Notes under the pieces: generated by a model
Told to the model about the DNA's origin: nothing
Seen by the model: the letters and a program-made list of their open reading frames with translations, nothing else
The model's database searches: none
In this document: positions 26,511-35,000 of the stretch, one piece after another
Position numbering within the stretch: position 1 is the stretch's first letter
Layout of the letters: each line of letters opens with the position of its first letter
Program-made: the position numbers and the translations under genes
Origin: Acidobacteria bacterium 13_1_20CM_3_53_8
GTDB taxonomy: Bacteria > Acidobacteriota > Blastocatellia > Pyrinomonadales > Pyrinomonadaceae
NCBI GenBank assembly: GCA_001920415.1
Contig: MNJR01000026.1
Coordinates: 1-64,000, forward strand
Direction of reading: 5' to 3'
DNA length: 64,000 bases

Positions 26511-26670
26511 TGAAGGAATTTGATTTTATTATAAGAGTTGAAGGAATCAATGAACATTTGCCGCCACTAGGCTTGATATTATTCAAATGGCTCATTGCTC
26601 CTCAAAAGCGATAAGCAGTCAGTTCTGAAAATACTTGTCTCAAGGAGCGGTGAGATTTACTATCTTATCC

Positions 26671-26895
26671 ATGAATTATCAGAACATTATTACAATCGAA
26701 CCCGGCAAGCGTGGCGGCAAGCCTTGTATTAGAGGGATGCGTATTACAGTTTATGATGTGCTGGAATATCTTGCTTCCGGCATGACCCAACAGGAAGTTC
26801 TTGAAGATTTCCCTTATCTGACTAAGGAAGATATTCTCGCCTGTCTAGCCTACGCCGCAGATCGTGAAAAACGCTTGATGGTGGTCGAAGCGTGA
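26671..26895 (+). CDS. DUF433 family antitoxin
   Basis: 74 residues of the DUF433 winged-helix-like fold, with the markers GKRGGKPCIRGMRITVYDVLEYLASGMT and EVLEDFPYLTKEDILACLAYAADRE. DUF433 proteins act as antitoxins to DUF5615 PIN-like toxins. ATG 26671 is preferred to a TTG at 26635. Stop overlaps the toxin start by 4 bp (GTGA). The antitoxin is intact although its toxin is broken. Confidence 0.85.
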   Translation: MNYQNIITIEPGKRGGKPCIRGMRITVYDVLEYLASGMTQQEVLEDFPYLTKEDILACLAYAADREKRLMVVEA

Positions 26896-27131
26896 AACTT
26901 CTCTTTGACCATCATCTTTCGCCACGCTTGATTAAATCTCTGGCTGACATCTATCCAGACTCGAATCATGTCTATCCGCTTGGCCTTGACCAAGCTGACG
27001 ATAAAGATATTTGGGAACATGCGCGTCGTGCATGTCTTTCATCATTCTTCCTCGCGGCGATGGTTGAACGCTTTTCGCGCGGGTGGGTGTATTCCAGCGT
27101 TAGGTTGTATCCTCTCTGCCGATTCGCATAA
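26892..27131 (+). pseudogene. truncated DUF5615 PIN-like toxin
   Basis: The first 45 or so codons are typical (KLLFDHHLSPRLIKSLADIYPDSNHVYPLGLDQADDKDIWEHAR), with the PIN-fold acidic residues present. After about 27025 the sequence no longer matches: the expected block with a further conserved acidic site (SKDxDF) is absent and the frame runs through unrelated sequence into the 3' end of the acetyltransferase on the other strand. The toxin is therefore probably dead, cut by the event that created the 104-bp repeat. Confidence 0.75.
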
Positions 27132-27636
27132 TGTATTCCGGCTCGTCTTCGCCCGTAACCTGCACGGTCTTTAGATAACGAAAGCCAGCCTTTTCGTATG
27201 CACGGATTGCGACCTTGTTCTCAGGCTCAGGCCCTATGATGCAGCTTTCGACCTGAAATTTTTGAAACACTATTTCACTTAAAAACTTCTTCAGCACGAC
27301 AGCGCCAAGCCCTCTGTGAATGTAATCCTCTTCGCCTATGAAGAGGTCAACGCCTGCGGCATCCTCTTCCACGCAAACGCACGCGCTGTAGTCCGGGTCA
27401 TCCTGAATCCTGTAAGCTTGAATGTAACCTATGGGGCGCTCTTCGTAGAGAATAAGAAAACTCTTCGTCAGCATCTCCCCGTTGACTCTAGTCGCGTAGT
27501 GTTCAGTCACCTCTTCCAGCGAGCGCCTTTTTTTGCCGTACCACTGAATGACAAAATCCGTGTTGAGCCATTTATGCATCAATGGCATGTCGTCCACGCT
27601 CAACTTTCGGAAACCTATCTCTGCTGAATCGAGCAT
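27100..27636 (-). CDS. GNAT acetyltransferase, AAC(6')-like
   Basis: 178 residues. The acetyl-CoA-binding region GVDLFIGEEDYIHRGLGAVVLKKFL and the motif B/C block ESCIIGPEPENKVAIRAYEKAGF are intact. The overall form is that of the AAC(6')/IucB branch of GNAT enzymes, so aminoglycoside or other amine acetylation is possible, but the substrate is not determined. Its 3' end overlaps the broken toxin on the other strand by 32 bp. A fragment of a second copy lies at 26407-26510. Confidence 0.8.
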   Translation of the reverse strand: MLDSAEIGFRKLSVDDMPLMHKWLNTDFVIQWYGKKRRSLEEVTEHYATRVNGEMLTKSFLILYEERPIGYIQAYRIQDDPDYSACVCVEEDAAGVDLFIGEEDYIHRGLGAVVLKKFLSEIVFQKFQVESCIIGPEPENKVAIRAYEKAGFRYLKTVQVTGEDEPEYIMRIGREDTT

Positions 27637-27744
27637 AAAGCTTTGTTAGGCCGTGATGCTTGAAGTAGCGTAATATACCTAGCCGCAGAAGACCAATGTC
27701 CAGCACGCTCGTTCTATCACTTTATTGGAAGAAGGATACATGTT

Positions 27745-28167
27745 ATGTGGCGGCGTTTTCTATCTCTAGTCCTATTGGCAGTGCTCACGGCAGCGTCCGG
27801 CGTGAATGCGCAAGGCGCTGTCAAAAAAGCAAGTAGCATATTGGCAGAGGCTACATGGGCGTTTGATACACACGAAGACAGAAACGGCTATCCTAGAACC
27901 AATGTGTTCTTAGTCGTTGGAGGACGACGTGTGCTTGTTCGGCGCAACGTTATAGCGCAATTCACTGTCGTCGCCCCTGAAGATTATCGTTCGCATAGCG
28001 TGCCCGCCACAGCCATCGCCGCTTGCCAGGGCTGGTGGGCTGGCGGAGGTGAAGATTTGTACGTGATACGTCGCAATCAGCAGTTAATCGTTTTCATACG
28101 CTACATAGATGAAGGAATTGAGCCGGGGCGTTTCCGTAGGCTGAAGGTAATCTCATCATCCAGATAA
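27745..28167 (+). CDS. small secreted protein, hypothetical
   Basis: 140 residues with a signal peptide (MWRRFLSLVLLAVLTAASGVNAQ) and a beta-rich mature part (NVFLVVGGRRVLVRRNVIAQFTVV...DLYVIRRNQQLIVFIRYIDEG). A single cysteine and several tryptophans are present. No named family recognised. It stands alone between the acetyltransferase and the MazEF-like operon, both on the minus strand. Confidence 0.6.
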   Translation: MWRRFLSLVLLAVLTAASGVNAQGAVKKASSILAEATWAFDTHEDRNGYPRTNVFLVVGGRRVLVRRNVIAQFTVVAPEDYRSHSVPATAIAACQGWWAGGGEDLYVIRRNQQLIVFIRYIDEGIEPGRFRRLKVISSSR

Positions 28168-28233
28168 TTATTGCCCGAACCTTTATGTGGCCGCGAGAGG
28201 CAGACGGTTATCTGATTGTTATCTAAGCTAAGA

Positions 28234-28563
28234 TTAATCTGGAATATCCAGAGCAATTCGTAGCGCCTTGTTTAGCTCTTCAATCTTCTCAGCAGATAGG
28301 GTTGCAACGTAATTCGTTAAAACCGATTTCGGTAAACTCACAAGCTCATCGCAGTGGATACTACTCTCGTGCTTCAGTCCTTCGTCAATACCGGCCAGCA
28401 CTTGTGTGGATAATCCGTGACGCGCTGAATATACAGGCGCACAGATGACTGTTGAAAAGCGTGAGTCTATGAGAACCTGACGACTCACGACCACAAAGAC
28501 TCTGAATCTCTTGGGGTCTCTTGCAGAAGGTTTAGAAACTCTATAAAGGTCGCCGCGCTTCAC
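28234..28563 (-). CDS. mazF: MazF/PemK family toxin
   Basis: 109 residues: [12 protein letters not shown]...[37 protein letters not shown]..., then [16 protein letters not shown] and [18 protein letters not shown]. This is the MazF fold of sequence-specific mRNA endonucleases, complete in length. The start overlaps the stop of the antitoxin gene upstream by 4 bp, so antitoxin and toxin are coupled. Confidence 0.88.
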   Translation of the reverse strand: MKRGDLYRVSKPSARDPKRFRVFVVVSRQVLIDSRFSTVICAPVYSARHGLSTQVLAGIDEGLKHESSIHCDELVSLPKSVLTNYVATLSAEKIEELNKALRIALDIPD

Positions 28564-28790
28564 AAAGCCACCTGATAATCAAGAACATCTAATGCCTCTT
28601 CGTTAAGTTCATCAGCGCGGTCATTGATAATTTCGAGGTCTTTAGCGTCTAGCGTGTTGCGATCAACTTGGGCAATATAAGCTTGTATTGCTGCCTCGAT
28701 AACTTCTGATCGATTTTTATCTTTGCCGGATAGCTTATCAACAGCTTCTAGCAAATCTTCATCTACAGTAATGGAAGTTTCGACTTTCAT
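28560..28790 (-). CDS. ribbon-helix-helix antitoxin (MazE-like position)
   Basis: 76 residues. The N-terminus [38 protein letters not shown] is a ribbon-helix-helix DNA-binding domain; the acidic tail ([16 protein letters not shown]) would wrap the toxin. It lies between a small helical gene upstream (4-bp ATGA overlap) and mazF downstream (4-bp overlap). Expected to repress the operon and neutralise MazF. Confidence 0.85.
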   Translation of the reverse strand: MKVETSITVDEDLLEAVDKLSGKDKNRSEVIEAAIQAYIAQVDRNTLDAKDLEIINDRADELNEEALDVLDYQVAL

Positions 28791-28993
28791 ACGCTCAAGA
28801 TAATCTGCTCAGATTGATTTATCAAATTAGTCCGGCCTTCACGTATGACGGCAGCTGCATCAACAGGAGGTAGCTTTTCGCCAATTTCGCGTAAACGGCG
28901 AAGCGCATTGAGGGCAGCTTCGAGATTTGGACGATCCCTTGCAGGTACACGCTTCTGGATTTCGCGTTTCAAGGTGTCAGATTTCTCGGCCAT
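28787..28993 (-). CDS. small helical protein leading a MazEF-like operon
   Basis: 68 residues, charged and mostly helical (SDTLKREIQKRVPARDRPNLEAALNALRRLREIGEKLPP). No DNA-binding or catalytic motif is evident. It overlaps the antitoxin gene by 4 bp, so it is the first gene of a three-gene operon. It might be a second antitoxin, a remnant of another module, or a chaperone-like third component. Unrecognised. Confidence 0.55.
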   Translation of the reverse strand: MAEKSDTLKREIQKRVPARDRPNLEAALNALRRLREIGEKLPPVDAAAVIREGRTNLINQSEQIILSV

Positions 28994-29068
28994 TTTTCAC
29001 CCCCGTTAATTCAATCCCTGCGCTGATTCTACCCGCTCGCTTACAATGATGCCAGCACCAAATCTTAC

Positions 29069-29251
29069 TTAGCCAACGCACGTCGGATGACCGCAGTCGC
29101 AGACGATTATCTGGTTCGCGTCATGCTCTACGACGTTGTTCGTGCGCTTGCCAACCTGCTCGCAGTAAGGACTGCAATAGTCGCTTCCCTCCGTAGCCAG
29201 ACAGTTGCACGCGCCGTGCGCGCAAATCTTTTCGGTTCTTTCCTCGCTCAT
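29069..29251 (-). CDS. small metallothionein-like protein, copy 2
   Basis: 60 residues with the pattern CAHGACNCLA, YCSPYCE and VCDCGHPTCVG: nine cysteines plus histidines, as in SmtA-type metallothioneins and the same order as the copy at 24117-24275. The central spacer is 9 residues longer than in copy 1. AAGGA lies just before the ATG. It is the first gene beyond the malic enzyme stop in a run on the minus strand. Expected to bind Zn, Cd or Cu in the cytoplasm. Confidence 0.82.
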   Translation of the reverse strand: MSEERTEKICAHGACNCLATEGSDYCSPYCEQVGKRTNNVVEHDANQIIVCDCGHPTCVG

Positions 29252-29276
29252 CTTCCTTTAACCTTTCTCACAGTCT

Positions 29277-30710
29277 CTACATCACTCCTTCCAAATCCAC
29301 GCGCTCGCGCCGCGCAACGCCTGTTTGATATGCGGCCTCTTCTACCTCGCGCGCCACAGCTTCAGCAACTCGCTTATCGAAGACCGAAGGCACTATGTAT
29401 TCTGGATGAAGCTCGCTCTCTGTGATGATGCCTGCGATTGCGTGCGCCGCAGCGACCTTCATCTCCTCGTTGATGCGCGAGGCGCGGCATTGAAGTGCGC
29501 CGCGAAAGATGCCGGGGAAGCAGAGCACGTTGTTTATCTGGTTGGCATAGTCGGAGCGTCCCGTCGCCATCACCGCAACGTAAGGCGCAGCTTCCTCCGG
29601 CATTATCTCTGGAATCGGATTCGCCATCGCGAACATAATAGGTTTCTCTGCCATCTTCTTCAGATCGTCAACGTTAATTACTCCCGGCACAGAGAGTCCC
29701 ATAAACACGTCCGCGCCCTCGATAACGTCGTGGACAGTTCCCTTCTCGTTCTCAGGGTTGGTGTTGCGCGCGTACCAATCCTTTATCCAGTCCATGTGCT
29801 CCGTGCGACCACGATAAAGCGCGCCCTTCTGGTCGCAACCCACAACATTTCGCACGCCCGCCGCCATGATTATCTTCGTGCATGCCACGCCAGCCGCGCC
29901 CACGCCGTTTACTACAACCTTAATCTTGTACATCTCTTTGCCTACGATCTTCAGCGCGTTGATTAGAGCGGCTAGAACTACTACAGCCGTGCCGTGCTGG
30001 TCGTCGTGAAAGACCGGGATGTCTAACTCTTCTTTCAAACGGTCTTCAATCTCGAAGCATCGCGGCGCAGAGATGTCTTCCAGATTGATTCCGCCGAATG
30101 CAGTCGAAATCAACTTCACAGTGCGAACAATTTCATCAGGGTCTTTCGTGCTTAAACAGATAGGGAAAGCATCAACGCCCGCGAACTCTTTAAAAAGCAT
30201 AGCCTTGCCTTCCATCACTGGCATAGCCGCAGCAGGGCCTATGTCGCCAAGACCAAGAACAGCCGTTCCATCCGAAACAACAGCTACAGTGTTCTTCTTA
30301 ATCGTCAGCGTGAAAGCTTTTTCCGGGTCTTTGTTAATGGCCTCGCAGACGCGAGCAACGCCCGGCGTGTATGCCATCGAAAGGTCTGCGCGAGTCTTCA
30401 GGGGCATCTTCGAGACGACTTCAATCTTGCCGCCTATGTGCATCAGAAAGACTCGGTCTGAAACGTTGATAACCTCCACGCCGTCAATGTCGCGCACGGC
30501 GTTTACTATCTCGTCTTCGTGCTCGACCGACCCGGCCTGAACAGTGATGTCACGTATGATGTGGTCAGGTCCGACGCTTACTATATCAATGGCTCCTATG
30601 TCTCCGCCCGCACGGCCTATCGCCATAGTAACTTCGCCCAGCATCCCCGCACGGCTGGAGAGTTTCACGCGCAAAGTCAGACTGTAGCTGGCACTTGGTG
30701 TGTTCTGCAT
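29277..30710 (-). CDS. malic enzyme with N-terminal ACT domain
   Basis: 477 residues. The first 90 form an ACT regulatory domain (LRVKLSSRAGMLGEVTMAIGRAGGDIGAI). The malic enzyme core follows: YTPGVARVCEAI (about 113-124), the metal and malate-binding region LEDISAPRCFEIEDRLKEEL and HDDQHGTAVV (about 200-245), and the NAD(P) fold VVNGVGAAGVACTKI (about 268-282). It decarboxylates malate to pyruvate. The ACT domain suggests allosteric control by an amino acid. The C-terminal phosphotransacetylase-like domain of large malic enzymes is absent. Confidence 0.93.
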   Translation of the reverse strand: MQNTPSASYSLTLRVKLSSRAGMLGEVTMAIGRAGGDIGAIDIVSVGPDHIIRDITVQAGSVEHEDEIVNAVRDIDGVEVINVSDRVFLMHIGGKIEVVSKMPLKTRADLSMAYTPGVARVCEAINKDPEKAFTLTIKKNTVAVVSDGTAVLGLGDIGPAAAMPVMEGKAMLFKEFAGVDAFPICLSTKDPDEIVRTVKLISTAFGGINLEDISAPRCFEIEDRLKEELDIPVFHDDQHGTAVVVLAALINALKIVGKEMYKIKVVVNGVGAAGVACTKIIMAAGVRNVVGCDQKGALYRGRTEHMDWIKDWYARNTNPENEKGTVHDVIEGADVFMGLSVPGVINVDDLKKMAEKPIMFAMANPIPEIMPEEAAPYVAVMATGRSDYANQINNVLCFPGIFRGALQCRASRINEEMKVAAAHAIAGIITESELHPEYIVPSVFDKRVAEAVAREVEEAAYQTGVARRERVDLEGVM

Positions 30711-30813
30711 CTTTGATTTAATGAAATCCTTTGAACGAAATGTCAGGGGCTGTTGATGATGTGAACTCTAACGCCAAAGTCTGGGGACGCGCAAGCAAAG
30801 AAGGAAAGCGACG

Positions 30814-30978
30814 CGGGCGAAGAAAGTAAAAAGGCAAAAGGCAAAAGGTAAAAGGTAAAGGTCAGGGGAAGCCAATCTTTTTATTAAAAGAGGTTTCATC
30901 CTTTCTTTTGCCTTTTTACTTTTACCTTTTGCCTTCCTCTTTGCCTTTTACCTTTTGCCTTTTTACTTTCTTCGCCCG
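30814..30978. repeat. family C heptad inverted repeat (AAAAGGY), copy 1
   Basis: Left arm from 30814 (GGGCGAAGAAAG then AAAAGGC/AAAAGGT units to about 30861) and right arm from about 30906 to 30978, where the unit series is longer and itself interrupted. The outermost GGGCGAAGAAAG matches exactly on the other side. It fills the gap between the malic enzyme start (30710) and the end of the DUF2520 remnant (31002). Confidence 0.8.
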
Positions 30979-31001
30979 TGTCTCTCCTTCCCTTCGTTCT
31001 T

Positions 31002-32005
31002 TTACATTTTAACTGCTTCCAGCAAACTCATAATCTCTTTCAATGCTTGAGCGTCCGCGCCGTTTTTTTCTGCTAGATGAAGAGAGCGCTGGCCGAGCAG
31101 CACGTAGGCCGCAAGCGCATCACGGGATGATAGAGACTGAAGCGCAGCCAGATGCTTGCGAACCGTTGCGGCATCTGCGCGAGCGAATGTTCCTGTGAGC
31201 GCACGAGCGGGCGCGACGCGGGCGAGATTTTCAAGCGTGCTGCGCACGAGCGGCAGAAGCACTGCGCGCGCTTCCCTTTCATCAAGCCCGCACGCTTTCA
31301 GCATCTCCGTTGAAATGTCTAAGAAAAGCTTTTCGCGCCTAAAGCCCTTGAAATCTGTCGCGCCACGCGCAGGGCATGGCGCTCGCCTTCCAAGCAGAAG
31401 AATGCCTCATGAAGAGTTTCCGCGCCCGACACAGCGTCGCTCACTGCGATGAGAGGATGCATTGAACCGATTCTAAATCCAACTTCACTAAGGGAGCGCA
31501 AAATGGAAGAAGACAGCGCGCCGCTTGCGTGCAGAGCCGTGCGCGCTCCGTCCTCATCTTTCGATAAAACGGTTGCAAGCGTTTTCGCCACAGCTTCTAT
31601 CTCATCATCGGGCGTCGTGATGAGAAGAATGTCGCTCGCTGGAAGAAGGTTCAATTGTTTAGAGGTGAGCGCTTGAGCGTTTGGGCCAATCAACCGTGCA
31701 GAGCGCCGCGCGTGATTGAGATGCCGCGCCACGACCGCTTTAATCGAATATCCGCCCGATTTCAGGGCAATCCCCAGCGCCGTTCCTAATCTTCCTGCCC
31801 CGACGATTGAGACTGTTGGCCTTCTTTTTCCAGATGAATCGCGCGTATGCGGAAAAGGGGAAGAAGAGACGCGGAGAGTGGGAGACGCGGCGACGCGGCG
31901 AGAAGAACTGTTTTCATCCTGCTTTTTCTCCGCGTCCCCGCGTCTCCGCGTCCCCGCGTCCCCGCGTCTCTTCTTCCTTCCGCCTTTACGTTCCGCTCTT
32001 CTCAT
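31002..32005 (-). pseudogene. DUF2520/Rossmann-like protein, broken by an internal deletion
   Basis: Two reading frames together match the DUF2520 family. The first (31319-32005) carries the Rossmann domain VSIVGAGRLGTALGIALKSGG and ends at RALGAKSFS with a stop; the second (31002-31304) carries the C-terminal helical domain EMLKACGLDEREARAVLLPLVRSTLENLA...ALTGTFARADAATVRKHL. Compared with the family, about 20-25 residues at the join are missing, including the conserved YHA block, and the frame is shifted. No stop-free way joins them. The N-terminus (about 60 residues) is encoded by a family E hairpin, and the ATG at 32005 overlaps the upstream gene by 20 bp. Confidence 0.7.
31861..31977. repeat. 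family E octamer inverted repeat, copy 2, inside a reading frame
   Basis: Left arm 31861-31908 and right arm 31926-31977, of GACGCGGA/GACGCGGC/GACGCGGG units, right arm longer. Both arms are open in the frame of the DUF2520 gene, and no other start codon is available between it and the Rossmann domain. Confidence 0.8.
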
Positions 32006-35000
32006 CTTCTGAGACGACTTCTATCAGCGCTGGTTGGTCAGGCAACTCGTCAGTCCACTGGTCAAGGCGCGCGCGCAACTCTTCGCGCGTCAACATACCA
32101 TACTCGCCAGAAGGTACGCGCACGCGCACTAGCGGCGGTGCGGTCATCCTTTCAATCGCGCGCTCAAGCAGCCGCACATCTTCGAGCGTGAAATGCTCCG
32201 GCACATGGCCTCCTGCGAAAGCCACAGAAAGCTTGCGCGCGTTCTGCTTCACCATCTCATCCGCTTCGTTTCTGGCAATCGCGTCCAGAGAGATAGCCAT
32301 GTTATGACTTAGATGCGAGAGGGCGCGGCGGTACGAGGCGCGACCGCGCGCAGAGAGTTCTTCCAATTCCTGCCTGATGCGGCTTAGCTCGCCCGCGTGC
32401 GCCAGACGAAAACCGCAGGCGCAGAAAGGCTCTGTAACCAGGATTTCGCGCACAGGCAACTTGCATTGCGTGTTGCGCGCTCGCTCAATCAATCGTGTGG
32501 CCTCGTCCCAGTATTGCTGGTTGAGAAACGATAGATTCGATAGCGCCTCGAACTCCCGAAAATCTTCGCCGCGCAGCAGTTCGTCAACCTCCGAGTGATT
32601 AACTCTGGGGCCAACCGATTCGTCGTGGCGCGCCGCGTAATGCTCGCCGTAGCGCTCGTGAAACGCTTGCCACAATAGCGCGAATCGGTTGATTGATTCC
32701 TGATCGAGCAGACTGTGTACGTCCTCTGCAATCACAAGAAGCTCGCGCCGCGCTCGCTCAATCTCGTCCAGAGAAGTCGCTTCTGCGAACGCAAGATAAT
32801 CCAGCGACAGCGAACGCGCATCCAACGCTTCCGTATAACTTCGCAGTTGGCCCAACTGCTCTGTGGCGCGCGCAAACTGTTCTTCGGAATCTCCGAACGC
32901 ATCGGCCACGCGCTGCAAAGCTTCCTCAAGAGAGATTGTGCCGGCACGTTCCGCTTCGAGAGCATCGGCCACAACGCCGAAGCTCTTGCGCACGGCTGCC
33001 GCCAGCGACCACGTGCGCGTCGTCAAGCCTTCGTCCGGCAACGCGCTGAATTTTTCAAGAAGATTTTCAGCGCGCCACCCGTCTAACCACGCCGCCAACT
33101 CTTCGCGCACAGCCGCGCGCGCTTTGTCCTCGGCTATCAATGGTAGCTGCGGCTGCCCTGTTAATTGTCTAGCCCAGGACGTAAGCCCTTCGTCGCTGAG
33201 CAAGCGAGTCGCGGGGCGCGCCAAGCCTGCGACCTGATCCCAGCGAAGCGCGCGATCCAGCGTGCGGCGCGTGATGCGGTCGCCTGTTGAAGTGACTAGC
33301 TCCACGCGGCGCTGCGCTACGAGCGCGGCCAAGATTAGATACTGCGCCTCGCGCTGCAAGCCGAAAGGATTTCTGCGTAGTTTCGCGTAAACGGTTTCAA
33401 GAGGCACGACTCCGCCCTGCGCGTGCTCTGTGAGCGCTAGCACTTCGCTCACCCATCCCATCTGCAACGAATTATCGCCTGCTTCAGGGATGTAGCCAGT
33501 GCCGCGCGTGGCTGCCAGTCCGAGCGGCACGGCGAAGAGTCTGGCTAGCACCTGCGTTTGAGCGTCGCCCTGATTAGCTCCGCTAAAGAAATCGCCCACA
33601 AGCTGCGCAGCGTCACCTTCGCGCAAAGGCTCTGTGAAATGCGGATGCTCTGGATAAGCAGCATCCAGTAGCGGCTCTTCCATACGTGCAAGAAGTTTGG
33701 AGAGAGTCGAAGCTGCGCGCGCTTCCGGCGTCAACGGCTGCGCCGAATTCTTCTGAGCGAAGACGCCTTCGTCTAAGTAAAGGCGCGACCATAGACGCTC
33801 GGCCAGAGATGTATGCGTGCGCTCGGCTGCGCGCGCAGTCTCGTCGAAATTCGCAAGCAGGCTAGTGTCTTTCCTGAGCGCAACCAGACGCTGCAGGCTC
33901 TCGGCTTCTTCAGGTCTTATCTTCGCGGGTCGCCAGATTGCGCGCGTCAAAGATTCGTCCTCCTCAACCTCGCTCTCAGACTCTGCCTCCGCATTCTTTC
34001 CTGCACTACTCAACATGGGCGCTAACATCAACACTTCCCAATCGAGCGCGCCCGCGTCCCGCGAAGAAGAGTCGCTAGCTTCCTGTGAAGATGAAGCCCG
34101 CGCCGTTTCCATGCTTTCCGATTCAGAGCTTTTTTCTTCTCTCTTCTCATCAACTGCCCGCGCGCCATTGCGCCAGATGAGTCGTCCGGTGCGCGCCGTC
34201 CCACGCCACATTAGACTGAAGGTGGCAGCATCAAACCTTACGCCTTCATTATCCACAAGCGGCCAATCCGCAAAGCGCGCACGCGCCGAAGCAAACAGAA
34301 GCTCATCAAGAACTGAAGCGTCTAAAGTGATTTGCTCTGCCGACCGTGCCAGCGCGGTATCGAAATCCGCAGCGGCGCTAATCTCGAACCTGTAGCGCAC
34401 ATCTCCCGTGCTGTCACGGCTGCGCGAATAAGTGCCTATGGGCGCGCCAGCGAAAACCTGATCCATCACCTTCTCTATGCGCGCGATGGCCTCGGCGTGA
34501 GCCAAATCCGTGTGCAGCAGCATCCCCGCCGCAAGCTCGCGCGCAGTAGCACCGCGCCCGTCCAGCGAAAGAATGAAAAGCCCTTTCAGGGCAAGCTTCG
34601 CGGGCAGCCGCTCCATTATGGGAAGCTGCGCGATTGATTGAGCCGAGAGCATGTCGTAAGCCACGAACGCATCCTTTAGCGCTTCGGATTTGCGCAGGTC
34701 GTATTCAGCGCGGTCGAACACTTCGTCCAATACAATGAGCGAGCGAGCAGGACGGTTCGTTGCACGCGCGCCTGCGTTGGCGGCGAACGGCAGAAATGCG
34801 AAAGTCGGCGCGTAGAGCCTTACGGCTGGAGCGACTTCGGCTACGAGCGGGTGAACGGGATAGATGGAAGTAAAGCGTGGCTCGCTCCAGTTGAAGTTCG
34901 GAATCGTGGAGCGCAACGAAGTGTATATGTCGTGGAGCGCCGCGCGCGATTGCTCCGTTTTGTGAAAGAGGTGCGTGTCCGCTATATGATAAAGATGCTC

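Noticed and set aside
27095-27655. GTTAGGT (near 27099) and GTTAGGC (near 27648) as possible integron attC ends
   Set aside because: No paired RYYYAAC core or typical attC stem, no integrase, and neighbouring genes are in both orientations.
29325-29966. 213-codon open frame antisense to the malic enzyme gene
   Set aside because: The malic enzyme motifs on the other strand are complete, so this is a shadow frame.
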